Source: Pararhizobium qamdonense (GTDB lineage: Bacteria; Pseudomonadota; Alphaproteobacteria; Rhizobiales; Rhizobiaceae). From it: a DNA stretch of 64,000 nucleotides. This document shows, one piece after another, positions 54,828 through 64,000 of the stretch (the stretch's first letter is position 1; each line of letters begins with the position of its first letter). The notes under the pieces were generated by a model. The model searched no databases, was not told the DNA's origin, and saw only the letters and a list, made by a program, of their open reading frames with translations. A program made the position numbers and the translations under genes. The DNA lies in the NCBI RefSeq assembly GCF_029277445.1, contig NZ_CP119566.1:3350001-3414000 (forward strand), read 5' to 3'.

Positions 54828-56387
54828 TCAGCCCTGGCTGATAGGCAGCGCCACGAAGCGGCTCGCATTGTCGGCCTCGATCTGGAACAGCGCTTTGGTG
54901 CGCCCGTCTTTCTTGGCGGCCTCGATCACCTTGAGGATGTCGTCAGCCGACTTGACCTCCTGGTTGTTGACCGAAACGATCTTTTGGCCTTCCTTCAGGC
55001 CGCGATCGCTGGCATCGGAGTCCGGATCGACCGAAGAGATCGTCACACCCTTGCCGTCCTCGGACGGCGCCACGGTGACACCGAGGTCCGCCAGAGCCTT
55101 TTCGCTCGAAGGCTGCGGTTCTTCCTGCTGTTGATCGGCACCAGCCGCAGCGTCCTTGGTATCGGCAGGCAAGGTTCCGACTTCGAGCTTGACGCTCTCG
55201 GCCTTGCCGTCGCGCCAAAGGGCCACATCGACGCTGGTGCCCGGACGCATCAGGGCGATCTTGCGGGCTAGCTCGCGCGGTCCCTTGATCACCTCGCCAT
55301 TCACGGCAGTGATGACGTCGCCCTTCTTGATACCGGCCTTTTCACCGGGAGACCCCGGCTGCGGCTCGATGACAAGCGCACCGCTTGCCTCGGCAAGACC
55401 GAGCGATTCCGCAACATCCTTGTCGACCGGCTGGATCTGCACGCCGAGCCAGCCACGCGAGACTTCGCCATCCTTCATCAGATCGGTGACGACGTCCTTG
55501 GCAACAGAGGCCGGAATGGCAAACGCGATGCCGACATTGCCGCCCGACGGCGAGAAGATGGCGGTGTTGATACCGACGACTTCGCCGTTGAGGTTGAAGG
55601 TCGGACCACCGGAATTGCCCCGGTTCACCGCCGCATCGACCTGCAGATAGTCGTCATAGGGGCCGGAACCGATATCGCGTCCACGCGCCGAGATAATGCC
55701 GGCGGTCACGGTACCGCCCAGACCGAAGGGATTTCCGACGGCCACGACCCAGTCGCCAACCCGGACCTTGCTGTCATCGGCAAAGCTGACATAGGCGAAC
55801 GTGCGTTTGGCATCGACCTTCAAAACCGCGAGATCGGTGCGGCTGTCCTTACCGATCAGCTTGGCATCCAGCTCCGTGCCATCGTTGAGAATGACGGTAA
55901 AGGCGGAGCCGTCGGAGACGACGTGATTGTTGGTGACGAGATAGCCGTCTTCGGAGATGAAGAAGCCCGAACCCTGCGATGTCGGGCGCAGGCGGCCCGG
56001 CTTGCCGTCGCGCGGTCCACGGTCGCGTTCGGCGCGCTTGTCGCCGTTCGGACCACCGAATTCCTTGAAGAAGCGCTTCAGCGGATGATCGTCAGGGAGT
56101 TCATCCAGCCCGCGGCCGCCAAAATCGAAGCTGAAGCCGTTGCCGGCGTCATCGGAAACAGGATTGGCGCGCGACTGGACGCGCACGGACACCACCGCCG
56201 GAGACACCGCATCGACCACATTGGCAAAACTGGGAACCTGCGGCGCCTCGATCTTGACGGCGGCGGCAAAGGACGGGGTGATGGCAGCGGGGATGCCGCT
56301 CGACAGCATGACGGCCGCCAGACCAGCAACGGTCGAGGTCTTCAAGACAGTTTTGAGGGAGGGACGCAGTGCGTTTGTTTGAAACAT
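54828..56387 (-). CDS. degP: periplasmic serine protease DegP/HtrA
   Basis: Envelope-stress protease/chaperone of 519 residues. A signal peptide ends near SFA-AAV (about 42). The trypsin-like domain has catalytic His155 (TNNHVVS), Asp185 (RTDLAVL) and Ser259 (GNSGGP). Two PDZ domains follow (about 300-395 and 425-510). An arginine/glycine-rich stretch at 115-135 lies in the LA-loop area. It follows ccmH in the same direction, an arrangement known for rhizobial cycHJKL-degP. Confidence 0.95.
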   Translation of the reverse strand: MFQTNALRPSLKTVLKTSTVAGLAAVMLSSGIPAAITPSFAAAVKIEAPQVPSFANVVDAVSPAVVSVRVQSRANPVSDDAGNGFSFDFGGRGLDELPDDHPLKRFFKEFGGPNGDKRAERDRGPRDGKPGRLRPTSQGSGFFISEDGYLVTNNHVVSDGSAFTVILNDGTELDAKLIGKDSRTDLAVLKVDAKRTFAYVSFADDSKVRVGDWVVAVGNPFGLGGTVTAGIISARGRDIGSGPYDDYLQVDAAVNRGNSGGPTFNLNGEVVGINTAIFSPSGGNVGIAFAIPASVAKDVVTDLMKDGEVSRGWLGVQIQPVDKDVAESLGLAEASGALVIEPQPGSPGEKAGIKKGDVITAVNGEVIKGPRELARKIALMRPGTSVDVALWRDGKAESVKLEVGTLPADTKDAAAGADQQQEEPQPSSEKALADLGVTVAPSEDGKGVTISSVDPDSDASDRGLKEGQKIVSVNNQEVKSADDILKVIEAAKKDGRTKALFQIEADNASRFVALPISQG

Positions 56388-56596
56388 CCGGAGTGCCTTT
56401 TCTCTTCTTTGACATTTGGCTGACTGGAGGAACAGCCGATGAACAAGGAATAGTCGAGCGCACCTTACTGACTTGTGTCCGTAGAATGAACTTTTGGTAA
56501 TGTTGGGAATAAACCAATGGCCTCACTGCCACCGGATGCCAGAGAAAGCCGCTGCAGCCAGAAACCTCTCTTGCCCCTCCAACAAAGGAAAGGAAA

Positions 56597-57052
56597 TCAA
56601 TCCTTCAAGATCGCATCCAGCCGCGCCTGCTCATCCGCAGACAGTGCCGTTCCCGTCACTTTGCCGGTCCGGCGCCTTGCAGCCGCCAGCATGGCCGCAG
56701 CACCAGCCAGAAGCAGCAGCACCGGCGCACCCCATAAAAGCAGCGTCTTCATCTCGAAGCGGGGATTGAGCAGCACGAATTCGCCGTAACGCGAAACCAC
56801 ATAGGCGATAACATCGTCGTCGCTGTCGCCATTGGTGATCCGCTCGCGCACCAGAAGCCGCAGGTCCTTGGCCAGTTCGGCATTGGAATCGTCGATGGAC
56901 TGGTTCTGGCAGACCATGCAGCGCAATTGCGCCGACAGTTCCCGCGCCCGCGTTTCCAACGCCGGGTCGGCCAGAACCTCGTCGGGGTTGACGGCAAAGA
57001 CCGGCGATATCGACAAAAGCAGGAAGACCAGGACGAGCAGCCGGCGGATCAT
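56597..57052 (-). CDS. ccmH: cytochrome c maturation protein CcmH
   Basis: Membrane-anchored thiol-reductase component (151 residues; rhizobial name CycL). It reduces apocytochrome c heme-binding cysteines. Signal or anchor helix at 4-20; redox motif LRCMVCQNQ with Cys45 and Cys48; second helix at about 105-125. The start overlaps the ccmF stop as ATGA. Last gene of ccmI-E-F-H. Confidence 0.95.
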   Translation of the reverse strand: MIRRLLVLVFLLLSISPVFAVNPDEVLADPALETRARELSAQLRCMVCQNQSIDDSNAELAKDLRLLVRERITNGDSDDDVIAYVVSRYGEFVLLNPRFEMKTLLLWGAPVLLLLAGAAAMLAAARRRTGKVTGTALSADEQARLDAILKD

Positions 57053-59037
57053 GGCGCCGGCTCCAGCACCTGTTTCCTCGGCTTCTTTGCGCGCGAGGGT
57101 GCGCCGACCCTCAGGCGCCGGTCGCTCAGCGAGACCGCGCCCCCGGCCATCATGAACACCGTCCCGAGCCAGATGCAGAGGATCATCGGCTTCCACCAGA
57201 CCCGGATGACAATACCGCCGTCCTTGATGTCATCTCCGAGCGAAACATAGAGCTGGCTCAAACCGAGCGTGCGGATACCGGCCTCCGTGGTCGGCATCTG
57301 CCGCGCCGTATAAAACCGCTTCGACGACCAGACATCGGCGATCTCGACACCGCCCTGGCTGATGGTGAAGTGCCCGGATTCCTCGCTATAGTTCGGGCCG
57401 TTGCCGTTGCGCAAACCGTCGAAACGCAGCGTGTAACCGCCAGCCTCCGTCGTCATGCCCGGCTTCATCTCGACGATATGCTCGGTCTCAAACGCCGTGA
57501 CCGCAACAATCCCGATCAGCGTCACCCCAAGGCCGGCATGCGCCAGAGCCGTGCCGAAAACCGATCGTGGCAGGCCGGATACCCGGCGCCACGCCACGGC
57601 AGCTGTCACCTTGCCAAGCCCGGAGCGCAAGAAAAGCTCCGTCAGCGACCCGGCGATCATATAGGCCCCGAGCGCGATCCCGAACAGCGCCATCACCGGT
57701 CCGCCATTTTGCGCGTAGTAGATGACGCTTCCGGCAACCAGGCCGAATGCCACAGCTGCAAACAGGCGCTGACCGGCGCCCAGCAGATCGCCGCGCTTCC
57801 AGGCCAGAAGCGGCCCGAACGGCACCGCCAGCATCAGCGGCAGCATCAGCAGGCCGAAGGTCATGTTGAAGAACGGCGGCCCGACGGAGATTTTAGCCCC
57901 CGTCACCGCTTCCAGCGCCAGCGGATAGAGCGTGCCGATCAGAACCGTCGCGGCCGCCGTCGTCAGGATGAGATTGTTGAGAACCAGCGCCCCTTCGCGC
58001 GAAATCGGCGCAAACAATCCGCCCGCCTTCAGATGCGCGGCGCGGAAGGCAAACAGCGATAGAGCCCCGCCAATGAAGAGGATGAGGATCATCAGGATGA
58101 AGACGCCCCGCGTCGGGTCGGTGGCAAAGGCGTGGACCGAAGTCAAAACGCCGGAGCGGACGAGGAAAGTGCCGAGCAGCGACATCGAAAATGTCATGAT
58201 CGCCAGAAGCACGGTCCAGATCTTCAAGGCCTCGCGCTTTTCCATCACCAGCGCCGAATGCAGCAGCGCCGTGCCGGCAAGCCAGGGGATGAAGGACGCA
58301 TTCTCAACCGGATCCCAGAACCACCAGCCGCCCCAGCCGAGTTCATAATAGGCCCAGTAGGACCCCATCGAGATACCAGCCGTCAGACAGGTCCAAGCCG
58401 CCAGCGTCCACGGCCGCACCCAGCGCGCCCAGGCCGCATCGATACGGCCTTCGATCAGTGCTGCAATGGCAAAGGAGAAGCAGACGGAAAAGCCGACATA
58501 ACCGAGGTAAAGCAACGGCGGATGGATGGCGAGCCCGATATCCTGCAGCACCGGGTTGAGATCACGCCCCTCGCCCGGCGCATCCAGCAGCCGGTTGAAG
58601 GGATTGGAAGTCAACAGGATGAACAGCGAGAACGATACGGCGATCCAGGCCTGGACGGCTAGGACATTGGCTTTCAGCGTCTCGGGCAGATTGTTGCCGA
58701 ACACCGCGACCAGCGCCGAGAAAAACGTGAGGATCAGCACCCAGAGCAGCATCGAGCCTTCGTGATTGCCCCAGACGCCGGAAAACTTGTAGATCAGCGG
58801 AATTTGCGAATGCGAATTCTCCCAGACGTTCTGAACGGAGAAATCCGAGGTCACATGGGCATAGGTCAAAATGCCGAACGACAGCGCCATCAAGAGGAAC
58901 GTGGCCTTGGCCGCCACCGTGCCGATCTCCATCAGCGCCCGGTCGTTGCGCAGCGCCCCGATGACCGGCAGCACGGCCTGCAACAGCGACGTGGCAAGTG
59001 CCAGAACCAGAGCATAGTGGCCAAGCTCGATGATCAT
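57049..59037 (-). CDS. ccmF: heme lyase CcmF
   Basis: Polytopic heme handling protein (CycK), 662 residues, about 15 helices. The tryptophan-rich WWD domain [19 protein letters not shown] binds heme. It receives heme from CcmE and attaches it to apocytochrome c with CcmH and CcmI. The start overlaps ccmE (ATGA), and the stop overlaps ccmH. Confidence 0.96.
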   Translation of the reverse strand: MIIELGHYALVLALATSLLQAVLPVIGALRNDRALMEIGTVAAKATFLLMALSFGILTYAHVTSDFSVQNVWENSHSQIPLIYKFSGVWGNHEGSMLLWVLILTFFSALVAVFGNNLPETLKANVLAVQAWIAVSFSLFILLTSNPFNRLLDAPGEGRDLNPVLQDIGLAIHPPLLYLGYVGFSVCFSFAIAALIEGRIDAAWARWVRPWTLAAWTCLTAGISMGSYWAYYELGWGGWWFWDPVENASFIPWLAGTALLHSALVMEKREALKIWTVLLAIMTFSMSLLGTFLVRSGVLTSVHAFATDPTRGVFILMILILFIGGALSLFAFRAAHLKAGGLFAPISREGALVLNNLILTTAAATVLIGTLYPLALEAVTGAKISVGPPFFNMTFGLLMLPLMLAVPFGPLLAWKRGDLLGAGQRLFAAVAFGLVAGSVIYYAQNGGPVMALFGIALGAYMIAGSLTELFLRSGLGKVTAAVAWRRVSGLPRSVFGTALAHAGLGVTLIGIVAVTAFETEHIVEMKPGMTTEAGGYTLRFDGLRNGNGPNYSEESGHFTISQGGVEIADVWSSKRFYTARQMPTTEAGIRTLGLSQLYVSLGDDIKDGGIVIRVWWKPMILCIWLGTVFMMAGGAVSLSDRRLRVGAPSRAKKPRKQVLEPAP

Positions 59038-59486
59038 TGGATATTTTCCTTGCCGCCGAGATTGACGCCCTGCGCCTTCAACCGGTCCGCCACGTCCTTG
59101 GGCATGTAGGTTTCATCATGCTTGGCAAGCACGGTATCGGCAACGAAAACCGGGCTTCCCTCCTTGAAACTCCCCTCGGCCACGACACCCTGCCCCTCGC
59201 GGAACAGGTCCGGCAGAATGCCCGTATAGGTCACCGGCACCTTGTCCAGCGTATCGGTGACGCTGAAGGTGATAGTCATGCCCTCACCGCGCTTGAGCGA
59301 GCCCGTCTCCACCAGGCCGCCCAGCCGGATGCGCGTGCCGGGGGCGACATCCGCCTTCATGAGATCGCCGGGCACATAGAAATAGGCGATGGCCTGGCTG
59401 AACGCGACCATGACCAGAAGCACGGCCCCAGCAATGAACGTCACGCCGCTGCCGATGATCACGAGGCGCTTCTGTTTGCGGGTCAT
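59034..59486 (-). CDS. ccmE: heme chaperone CcmE
   Basis: Membrane-anchored heme carrier (CycJ) of 150 residues: one helix at 8-30, then an OB-fold periplasmic domain. The covalent heme-binding His123 lies in [11 protein letters not shown] with Tyr127 as ligand. The ATG at 59486 overlaps the ccmI stop, which fixes the start. Confidence 0.96.
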   Translation of the reverse strand: MTRKQKRLVIIGSGVTFIAGAVLLVMVAFSQAIAYFYVPGDLMKADVAPGTRIRLGGLVETGSLKRGEGMTITFSVTDTLDKVPVTYTGILPDLFREGQGVVAEGSFKEGSPVFVADTVLAKHDETYMPKDVADRLKAQGVNLGGKENIQ

Positions 59487-60637
59487 TCCACGCCTCCATC
59501 GGCGTTCAGCCCAAGCTCGCCTGCCAAGGCCAGCAATTGCTTGCCTTCGCTGCCCTCCGCCGGGAAGACCGCGAGCCCCTGTTTCAGGGCATCGGCTGCC
59601 TTGTCCTTGTCTCCGAGCACGGAATAGGACCGGATGATCCGCATCCATCCTTCAAAATTCTTCGGCTCCGTCTTCAGCTTCTCCGCAAGGCTCTCGACCA
59701 TGCCCTCGATCATGGCCGATCGATCGCCGATGCTCATGTCTCTGGCCGCCGCGATATCCTCGCTTGTGGGGTTGCCCGGCGGCGTGCCGGCCTGCTGCGC
59801 CGCGCCTGCCGCATCGCTGCCCTTGAGCCCGGCAATATGCTCGTTGACCAGCGGCAGCCAGGGTGCGCCGGCCGGCGATGTTTTGACGATCTGCTCGAAA
59901 GCTTCCAGCGCCTCCGGCATCTTGCCTTCCTGCTTCAGGGCCAGCGCCAGATAGAATTGCGCGCGCGGATCACCGGGCTCTATAGCGAGGAGCTTCTGCA
60001 ACGCATCACGCGCCTCGTTGGTCACCAGCCCCCCGGACAGCGCAATCAGGCTTTCGGCATAGCCGCCGAGACGCACGGGCGTTGCCCCGCGTATCCGCAG
60101 CGCGTTGCGAAATGCCACTGCGGCTTCCTCGATCCGTCCGGTTCGATAATAGATCGGTGCCAGCACATCCCATCCGGCGCCATCCTCCGGATTGACAACC
60201 AGCTGCTGTTCGGCGCGTGCGATCAGGATGTTCATGTCTTCGCCGGGATTGGCCAGACGCGCGGCCAGCGGCGCATCCGGAACATCCGGATTGCCGGTGC
60301 GCAAGTAAAGACAGAGGCCGACGGCAGGCAGGATGAGGATGACGGCGAGCTGCGCCAGCCGGTTGCTGCGCTTGGCCGGCAACGCGGGCGCCGCAGCCTT
60401 CATCGCGTCGGTCGCAGTTAGCAGGCGGCGGGCGACCTCGGCACGGGCAAAACTCGCCTCGTCGCCGGAAATCAGACCGTTCTTCTCGTCACGCTTCAGC
60501 TCTTCCAGCTGATCGCGATAGACCTCGGCATCATGGGATTGGGGAGCGTCCGCACCTGCGGCGGCGCGCAGCAACGGAAGCAGCAGAACAGCGGCAACGG
60601 CCGCCGTCAGGGTGGCAACGAGAATCCAGAACAGCAT
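59483..60637 (-). CDS. ccmI: cytochrome c maturation protein CcmI
   Basis: Apocytochrome c chaperone (CycH), 384 residues. Two N-terminal helices (about 4-22 and 93-112) are followed by a periplasmic TPR domain, with [20 protein letters not shown] as a clear repeat. The CcmI-1 part contains the [15 protein letters not shown] leucine-zipper-like loop. It is the first gene of the four-gene operon, whose members all overlap by 4 nt. Confidence 0.94.
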   Translation of the reverse strand: MLFWILVATLTAAVAAVLLLPLLRAAAGADAPQSHDAEVYRDQLEELKRDEKNGLISGDEASFARAEVARRLLTATDAMKAAAPALPAKRSNRLAQLAVILILPAVGLCLYLRTGNPDVPDAPLAARLANPGEDMNILIARAEQQLVVNPEDGAGWDVLAPIYYRTGRIEEAAVAFRNALRIRGATPVRLGGYAESLIALSGGLVTNEARDALQKLLAIEPGDPRAQFYLALALKQEGKMPEALEAFEQIVKTSPAGAPWLPLVNEHIAGLKGSDAAGAAQQAGTPPGNPTSEDIAAARDMSIGDRSAMIEGMVESLAEKLKTEPKNFEGWMRIIRSYSVLGDKDKAADALKQGLAVFPAEGSEGKQLLALAGELGLNADGGVE

Positions 60638-60733
60638 GTGCGCTCAATTACTATGCGAAGCCTGCCATTCCAATCGGAAAACCGGAAATGACGGAAATTT
60701 GAGGCGTTTCGCCGCAACTGGCAAATGCGGTGA

Positions 60734-61183
60734 TCAGCCCAGCGGCGTCCACGTCCCGTCGGCATTGCGGCAAGCGACCCCGCGGGCGACGCTATCCTGC
60801 CCCTTGACCGTCACCGTGTGGCTGTACTGGCGGCAGTTCTGCGAGCCGACCTGATAGGGTGCGGCGGCAATGACGGAGCCGCTGATGCCGGATCCCTGCC
60901 AGACAACAGGCTGCCCACCGCGCGATCCTTCCAAAGCCCGGTATTCCGCCTCCAGCGCCCGCTGGCGGTCGGCCTTGCTGATGGAAAGCCCCGCTTGCCG
61001 CCCGATCACGCCGCCGCCAAGGGCTGCGATATAGGATGCCGACGTGTTCGACGTGATCCCGCCCGCCAATTGACCGGCGTCACGCGACGCCGTGCCGCAG
61101 CCAGCAATCAGCAGCGCCGAGGCAATCAGGCACGCAGCCGGTGTCGCGGAAAGGATGGTCGGGAAACGGGCCTGGTTCTTCAT
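60734..61183 (-). CDS. surface antigen-like lipoprotein
   Basis: A 149-residue predicted lipoprotein. The lipobox ALLIAGC is at about residues 27-33. A glycine-rich segment (AALGGGVIGRQAGLSIS) and a C-terminal SH3-like tail (QNCRQYSHTVTVKGQ, ending ACRNADGTWTPLG) resemble the rickettsial 17-kDa/RT0821 surface antigen family. Two cysteines (NCRQY and VACRNA) may pair. Function unknown; probably outer membrane. It lies upstream of the ccm operon in the same direction. Confidence 0.82.
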   Translation of the reverse strand: MKNQARFPTILSATPAACLIASALLIAGCGTASRDAGQLAGGITSNTSASYIAALGGGVIGRQAGLSISKADRQRALEAEYRALEGSRGGQPVVWQGSGISGSVIAAAPYQVGSQNCRQYSHTVTVKGQDSVARGVACRNADGTWTPLG

Positions 61184-61375
61184 CGTATCGGATAGCTCTC
61201 GCGGTTTCCGGTGCATCGGCAGACCATGGCTCGGCGTCGCGCCGATTCATGGCTCATTATCTTTTTACATTCCCCGCATACGCAGGCAACATCGCAGCGG
61301 TCAAAGGCGTCTCATTGCGGAATTTTACCCGCAATCCTGTCAAAAAAGTCACGTCACAGCGGATAGTACATCCCC

Positions 61376-62770
61376 TTATGACACAGCGGGTAGCACGATC
61401 TGCGCCTTCAGCCCGCCGCGCTCGCCGCGCGATAGTCCCAGAGTGCCTTGATACTCCCCGGCAATCTCGCTGACGATCGACAATCCGAGGCCGGTCCCCG
61501 GCTTGCTTTCATCCAGCCTTTTGCCGCGCTTGATGGCAATGCCGATCTGCTCCGGCTCCAGGCCCGGACCGTCGTCATCCACCTCGATGGCAATCCAGTT
61601 GCGCCGCCCCGGATCTTTGCCCTGCACGCCCTCGGGCGCGATCTGGGCGAGGATGTGAACCTGTTCGGTCGCATAGCGCGCAGCATTGTCGAGCAGGTTG
61701 CCGACCGTTTCCTCGACATCCTGCTGCTCCATCGCGAGAATGAGGCCGGGCGGCGACACCGTCAGCAAAAAGGTCTTTTCCGGGTGCAGCCGGCGCATGA
61801 CACGTACAAGCCGCTCAAGCACGGGCTCCACCTCGGTGCGCGCCAGAACCGATTCCCGCTGGGCAGCGATGCGGGCGCGGTTCAGATAGGATTGCACCTG
61901 CATCTGCATCGCATCCGCCTGCGCCTTGACGAGATCGCCATGCGGCGCCTCAAGCACTCTAGCTTCGTTGATCAGGACGGCCAGCGGCGTCTTCAGCGAA
62001 TGGGCGAGATTGCCGACCTGCATGCGGGCGCGCTCGATAATGCGCCGGTTGCTGTCGATCAACGCGTTGACTTCGCTTGCCAAAGGCTGGATTTCGCGCG
62101 GAAATTCGCCGTCCAGCCGCTCGCTTTCGCCGCCACGAATCTTTTCCAGCGACCGGCGCGCCTGGTCGAGCGGTCTGAGCCCGAAGAGAATGGCCAGCGC
62201 GTTCATGCCGAGGCCACCGAAACCGAAGATCGATAGCGCCAGATAGAGATTGCGGTTGAAATCGTCGATATCGGCTTCCAGCACGTCGCGATTGCCCGCA
62301 ACCCGAAACCGGGCCGTATGCCCCTGAATGTCCAGAACGACTTCCGTTTCCGCCACTTCAACTTCGTTGTTGAAGGAATCGACGGTGGTGTAGAAGCGCT
62401 CGTAGCGGATGTCGAAGGGAACCTCGTCTACGCTTGCGATCGGCAGCTTGCCGGACCCAAGCGATGTGGAAATCAAAGGCGGCGTGTTGAATTCGCCGAT
62501 CGGCTCGACGATCCAGTACCAGCCCGTCTGCGGCTGCGAAAAGCGCAGGTCGCCAAGCTGCGGACTGCCCGCCAGGACCGACTTGTCGTTGACGACGATC
62601 GAGTTGATGACATTGTAAAGCTGGGCGCGCAGCAGATCCTGAAAGCCGCGCTCGGACCCCTGCCGGTAGAGCGTCGAGATCACCACGCCGATTACCACCA
62701 GCGCCGCCACAGCCCAGATGGTGGACACCAGAAGAACGCGTGCGGTCAGCGATTGCGGGCGCAGCATCAC
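61376..62770 (-). CDS. feuQ: sensor histidine kinase FeuQ
   Basis: Membrane kinase of 464 residues: two helices (about 12-35 and 185-205), a periplasmic sensor domain, HisKA with NLAHSLKTPLAVLINEARV and a HATPase with DDDGPGLEP and GTGLGLSIVSEIAGEYQG. Paired with FeuP, it controls cyclic glucan export and related genes in Sinorhizobium, and iron uptake was reported in R. leguminosarum. Symbol given because of the FeuN-FeuP-FeuQ order. The stop codon lies 192 nt from the lipoprotein start. Confidence 0.88.
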   Translation of the reverse strand: MMLRPQSLTARVLLVSTIWAVAALVVIGVVISTLYRQGSERGFQDLLRAQLYNVINSIVVNDKSVLAGSPQLGDLRFSQPQTGWYWIVEPIGEFNTPPLISTSLGSGKLPIASVDEVPFDIRYERFYTTVDSFNNEVEVAETEVVLDIQGHTARFRVAGNRDVLEADIDDFNRNLYLALSIFGFGGLGMNALAILFGLRPLDQARRSLEKIRGGESERLDGEFPREIQPLASEVNALIDSNRRIIERARMQVGNLAHSLKTPLAVLINEARVLEAPHGDLVKAQADAMQMQVQSYLNRARIAAQRESVLARTEVEPVLERLVRVMRRLHPEKTFLLTVSPPGLILAMEQQDVEETVGNLLDNAARYATEQVHILAQIAPEGVQGKDPGRRNWIAIEVDDDGPGLEPEQIGIAIKRGKRLDESKPGTGLGLSIVSEIAGEYQGTLGLSRGERGGLKAQIVLPAVS

Positions 62771-62864
62771 GGATGCCGCCGGATGGCGTGAAAGGACAAT
62801 ACCACAAGCCCGCGTTGATGGCGCATGGACGGCCCGTTGTCACGGTTGATGAGAGTGATCCCGC

Positions 62865-63551
62865 TCAGGATTTCACTTCCTTGCTGGCCATGCCCGGCGC
62901 CTGCATGCGGTAGCCAAGGCCGCGCACGGTTTCGATCAGGTCGTTGCCGATCTTCTTGCGAAGCCGGCCGACGAAAACCTCGATCGTGTTGGAATCGCGA
63001 TCAAAATCCTGGTCGTACATGTGCTCGACCAGTTCGGTGCGCGACACCACCTGCCCCATATGGTGCATCAGATAGGACAGAAGCCGGAACTCGTGCGAGG
63101 TCAGCTTCAGCGCCACGCCGTTGACCAGCGCCTTCGAGCCCTTGGTATCCAGCCGCACCGGCCCGCAGACGATTTCGGAGCTTGCGTGCCCGGCCGCACG
63201 CCGGATCAGCGCCCGGATGCGGGCCAGAACTTCTTCCACATGGAATGGCTTGGTGACGTAGTCGTCGGCACCGGCATCGATTCCTGCGACCTTGTCGCTC
63301 CAGCGGTCGCGGGCGGTCAAAATCAGGACCGGCATGACCTTTCCGGCACCGCGCCATTTTTCCAGCACGGTGATGCCGTCCATTTCGGGAAGGCCGATGT
63401 CGAGGATAACAGCGTCATAGGGTTCCCCCTCGCCGAGATAATGGCCCTCTTCGCCGTCGAAGGCCTGATCGACGACATATCCGGCTTCCTTCAGCGTGTC
63501 CGTCAATTGACGGTTGAGGTTGACGTCGTCTTCGACCACCAGAATGCGCAT
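62865..63551 (-). CDS. feuP: response regulator FeuP
   Basis: OmpR/PhoP-type regulator of 228 residues. The receiver has EDD at 8-10 and phospho-Asp51 (ILDIGLPEMDG), with Lys in YVTKPFH. The winged helix has LTSHEFRLLSYLM and ETVRGLGYRM. ATG 63551 begins the receiver; the longer frame is unconserved. It is followed by feuQ after 94 nt and preceded by feuN. Confidence 0.92.
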   Translation of the reverse strand: MRILVVEDDVNLNRQLTDTLKEAGYVVDQAFDGEEGHYLGEGEPYDAVILDIGLPEMDGITVLEKWRGAGKVMPVLILTARDRWSDKVAGIDAGADDYVTKPFHVEEVLARIRALIRRAAGHASSEIVCGPVRLDTKGSKALVNGVALKLTSHEFRLLSYLMHHMGQVVSRTELVEHMYDQDFDRDSNTIEVFVGRLRKKIGNDLIETVRGLGYRMQAPGMASKEVKS

Positions 63552-63674
63552 GAACAGACTTTCTTCCCTTGCGCGCCAGCATTTCCCAAAAAATATGCCG
63601 TCGCGTTGCAACACGAGAGTTCTACTTACCTTATTTCATCCGTTTCGAGAATGTTTACGGCAAGCATTGTGCAG

Positions 63675-63926
63675 CTACATCGGCACCCGCATCGTCACCT
63701 TTTTCGGGCGGCCGCCATTCCCGGGGATAAGCACCGTGACGACACATTTTCCATCGCCCGTCGGCTGCGCCGACAGGAGCTCGCCGCCGGTCTTGGCCAC
63801 CACCTCGGCCGCCGCCTGGCCGCAATCGCCATCCACGGCAACAACCATCGATGGCACATCAATCGCCGGCGGCGCGAATCCGGAAAGGCCCGCTGCAAGC
63901 GTTGCTATGATCAAGGGTGAGGACAT
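63675..63926 (-). CDS. feuN: FeuN-like periplasmic inhibitor of FeuQ
   Basis: An 83-residue exported protein: a short signal sequence (MSSPLIIATLAAGLSGFAPP) and a small periplasmic domain with Cys35 and Cys61 that may pair, ending KKVTMRVPM. In Sinorhizobium, FeuN is a small periplasmic protein encoded upstream of feuP that restrains FeuQ and is essential because unchecked FeuPQ signalling is toxic. Size and position here match. Homology is inferred from context and architecture, not from alignment. First gene of the leftward operon near the window edge. Confidence 0.75.
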   Translation of the reverse strand: MSSPLIIATLAAGLSGFAPPAIDVPSMVVAVDGDCGQAAAEVVAKTGGELLSAQPTGDGKCVVTVLIPGNGGRPKKVTMRVPM

Positions 63927-64000
63927 GAACGCACTTTCGGATTGAAAACAAGATGGACGGCTTGGGAAGCATCGTTGCAGTTTTAATAACCGATACAGTC

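Noticed and set aside
1..64000. CRISPR arrays, insertion sequences, toxin-antitoxin modules or a complete prophage
   Set aside because: No regular spacer-repeat pattern, transposase or phage structural gene was recognised; the single recombinase is isolated.

Overview
The window looks like a chromosomal segment of a Rhizobiaceae bacterium (Agrobacterium/Rhizobium/Sinorhizobium group). The evidence is high-GC coding sequence, the gene order acpS-lepB-rnc-era, one bifunctional Rsh protein, paired RopA-type alphaproteobacterial porins, the cycHJKL cytochrome c maturation operon followed by degP, and a feuN-feuP-feuQ signalling operon. Species cannot be fixed from the sequence alone. Most of the window is core genome. 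The more accessory parts are the porin/recombinase segment, the intergenic palindromic repeats and several very small genes.

Layout. 1-2.7 kb: an arsenic operon (arsR-acr3-arsC-arsH) with an inverted-repeat operator at the arsR start. 2.7-11.6 kb: a leftward housekeeping block (era, rnc, lepB, acpS, DUF2062, DUF3563, rsh, rpoZ) facing a NYN-domain gene, then smpB and dapA. 12.8-16.2 kb: a soluble lytic transglycosylase and an alpha/beta hydrolase around a palindromic repeat. 16.3-19.5 kb: two very similar porins with a tyrosine recombinase between them; the porin-1 start codon lies in a perfect hairpin. 20.4 kb: tRNA-Ser(GCU). 21-25 kb: a secreted metacaspase with Sel1 repeats, and two related PilZ-like proteins around a DUF2177 membrane protein. 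25-30 kb: an aminotransferase, small Sel1, DUF2147 and YnfA proteins, two 57-residue peptides, and AMP nucleosidase with an apparently leaderless start. 30-33 kb: a membrane-lipid-like set (LPG-synthase-type membrane protein, GT2 glycosyltransferase, diacylglycerol-kinase-type lipid kinase). 33-43.8 kb: HxlR regulator and oxidoreductase, DoxX, L,D-transpeptidase, ETF-ubiquinone oxidoreductase, a YegD-like Hsp70, a divergent uracil-DNA glycosylase, tiny ORFs, an MFS and an EamA transporter. 44-64 kb: pepN, a CbrA/PdhS-like kinase, glnE, a two-component pair, degP, ccmH-F-E-I, a lipoprotein, feuQ, feuP and feuN.

How the genes connect. The right end is an envelope-quality and signalling region: cytochrome c maturation, periplasmic proteolysis and two two-component systems. 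Two regulatory patterns recur across distant genes. The first is the CtrA-type box TTAA-N7-TTAA, found upstream of the L,D-transpeptidase (one perfect copy and one near-perfect), upstream of porin 2 (perfect) and upstream of the CbrA-like kinase (one mismatch). The second is a 20-bp ACGT-rich palindrome upstream of both the ETF-ubiquinone oxidoreductase and a DUF2147 gene. Both are inferred from sequence only.

No CRISPR array, rRNA, insertion sequence or complete prophage was seen. I did not find a clearly new multi-gene defence or biosynthetic system. The best leads are the porin start-codon hairpin, the shared operators, the divergent uracil-DNA glycosylase, the metacaspase fusion and the paired small peptides.
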